This document shows, one piece after another, positions 30,572 through 30,950 of a stretch of DNA of 30,950 bases. Under the pieces are notes generated by a model. It had not been told where the DNA came from. It saw nothing but the letters and a program-made list of their open reading frames with translations, and ran no database searches. Position 1 is the first letter of the stretch. Each line of letters begins with the position of its first letter. Origin of the DNA: DASPKT01 sp035626475 (GTDB taxonomy: Bacteria > Pseudomonadota > Alphaproteobacteria > Azospirillales > Azospirillaceae); the NCBI GenBank assembly GCA_035626475.1, contig DASPNP010000059.1:1-30950 (forward strand), in the 5' to 3' direction. The position numbers and the translations under genes were made by a program.

Positions 30572-30950
30572 GCGTCCCTGGGCGATGCCCCAGCCGACCT
30601 CGGCGGTGGCCCGGGCGACCTCGCCATAGGCGTGCGCCCGCCGGTCCGAGGCGTTGCCCTGCAGCGCACGTGCGTAGACGCCCTGGCAGATCGAGGCGAT
30701 GCGGAAGAAAGCGAAGGCCAGGAAGAAGTTCCAGTCGGGGATGCCGTCCCGGCCGGTGCGCCGGCAATAGGCCGCCACGTACTCCTCCTCCGTGGGGATG
30801 CCCAGCGCCTTCAGGTCCAGCCCCTTCAGCCCGCCGAAATCCTTCATCTCGTGCGGGATGCGGTAGGACATGCAGTTGTAGGCGAGGTCGCCCAGCGGGT
30901 GGCCCAGCGTCGCCAGCTCCCAGTCCAGGATGGCGATCACCCGGGGCTCC
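30566..30950 (-). CDS. Phosphotransferase family protein (APH/ACAD10-like), 3' part
   Basis: The frame runs off the right edge; 127 C-terminal residues are visible from EPRV onward. IAILDWELATLGHPLGDLAYNC contains the metal-binding Asp of the APH fold (equivalent to the DFG motif: LDWE) and the conserved HPLGDLAY. Together with the C-terminal FFLAFAFFRIASICQGVYAR this is typical of the phosphotransferases related to ACAD10/ACAD11, usually encoded beside acyl-CoA dehydrogenases, which phosphorylate 4-hydroxyacyl-CoA or related substrates. The first half including the kinase Lys is outside the window. An internal GTG at 30940 is not the true start. Confidence 0.87.
   Translation of the reverse strand, partial: EPRVIAILDWELATLGHPLGDLAYNCMSYRIPHEMKDFGGLKGLDLKALGIPTEEEYVAAYCRRTGRDGIPDWNFFLAFAFFRIASICQGVYARALQGNASDRRAHAYGEVARATAEVGWGIAQGRG

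Noticed and set aside
26938..30669. A 1243-codon open frame antisense to the LysR and antiporter genes
   Set aside because: Its translation is dominated by Arg, Gln, His, Ala and Gly with no domain pattern, as expected of a shadow frame in GC-rich DNA; the opposite strand encodes two clear families.

Overview
The window is about 31 kb of very GC-rich DNA with tightly packed, mostly housekeeping genes on both strands. The gene content points to an alphaproteobacterium, most likely of the Rhodospirillales/Azospirillaceae type: the order histone-deacetylase-like gene, xseB, ispA, dxs, the TlyA methyltransferase, a 17-kDa-antigen-type lipoprotein, an entericidin, a TonB receptor, and a LysR/wrbA/pirin group. 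This placement is inferred from gene content. No rRNA, tRNA, CRISPR array, prophage or large island is visible. The only mobile-element sequence is the 3' end of an IS110-type transposase at the left edge.

Left part (1-7.4 kb): IS110 remnant; a secreted PRC-barrel protein whose Shine-Dalgarno lies in a strong predicted RNA hairpin; an MBL-fold hydrolase; a translationally coupled pdxH / cation-efflux pair; a glycine-zipper lipoprotein followed by a terminator; a zinc-finger-less DnaJ/CbpA protein behind a good promoter; a small unknown gene; and an 11-TPR protein ending in a 2OG-Fe(II) oxygenase domain.

Middle part (7.5-24 kb): a lone TonB-dependent receptor with a clear terminator; a YihY-family membrane protein divergent from fabI-aroC (fatty-acid and shikimate steps); pabB-pabC (p-aminobenzoate for folate), overlapping by GTGA; divergent sppA; a small unknown gene; tlyA divergent from an entericidin-like lipoprotein; then dxs, ispA and xseB (isoprenoid precursor operon with exonuclease VII small subunit) and a histone-deacetylase-family hydrolase. 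Three kinds of palindromic intergenic repeats lie in this part.

Right part (24-31 kb): TusA-like protein divergent from an ArsR regulator; DUF423 membrane protein whose stop codon lies inside a dispersed repeat; pirin and wrbA in one transcription unit, divergent from a LysR regulator with a palindromic operator candidate; an 850-residue CPA1 Na+/H+ antiporter with a C-terminal cyclic-nucleotide-binding domain; and the 3' end of an acyl-CoA-dehydrogenase-associated phosphotransferase.

I found no complete new defence or mobile system. The observations most worth following are the SD-masking hairpin (695-736), the two-copy palindromic repeat that supplies a stop codon, the cyclic-nucleotide-gated antiporter architecture, and the TPR/oxygenase fusion.
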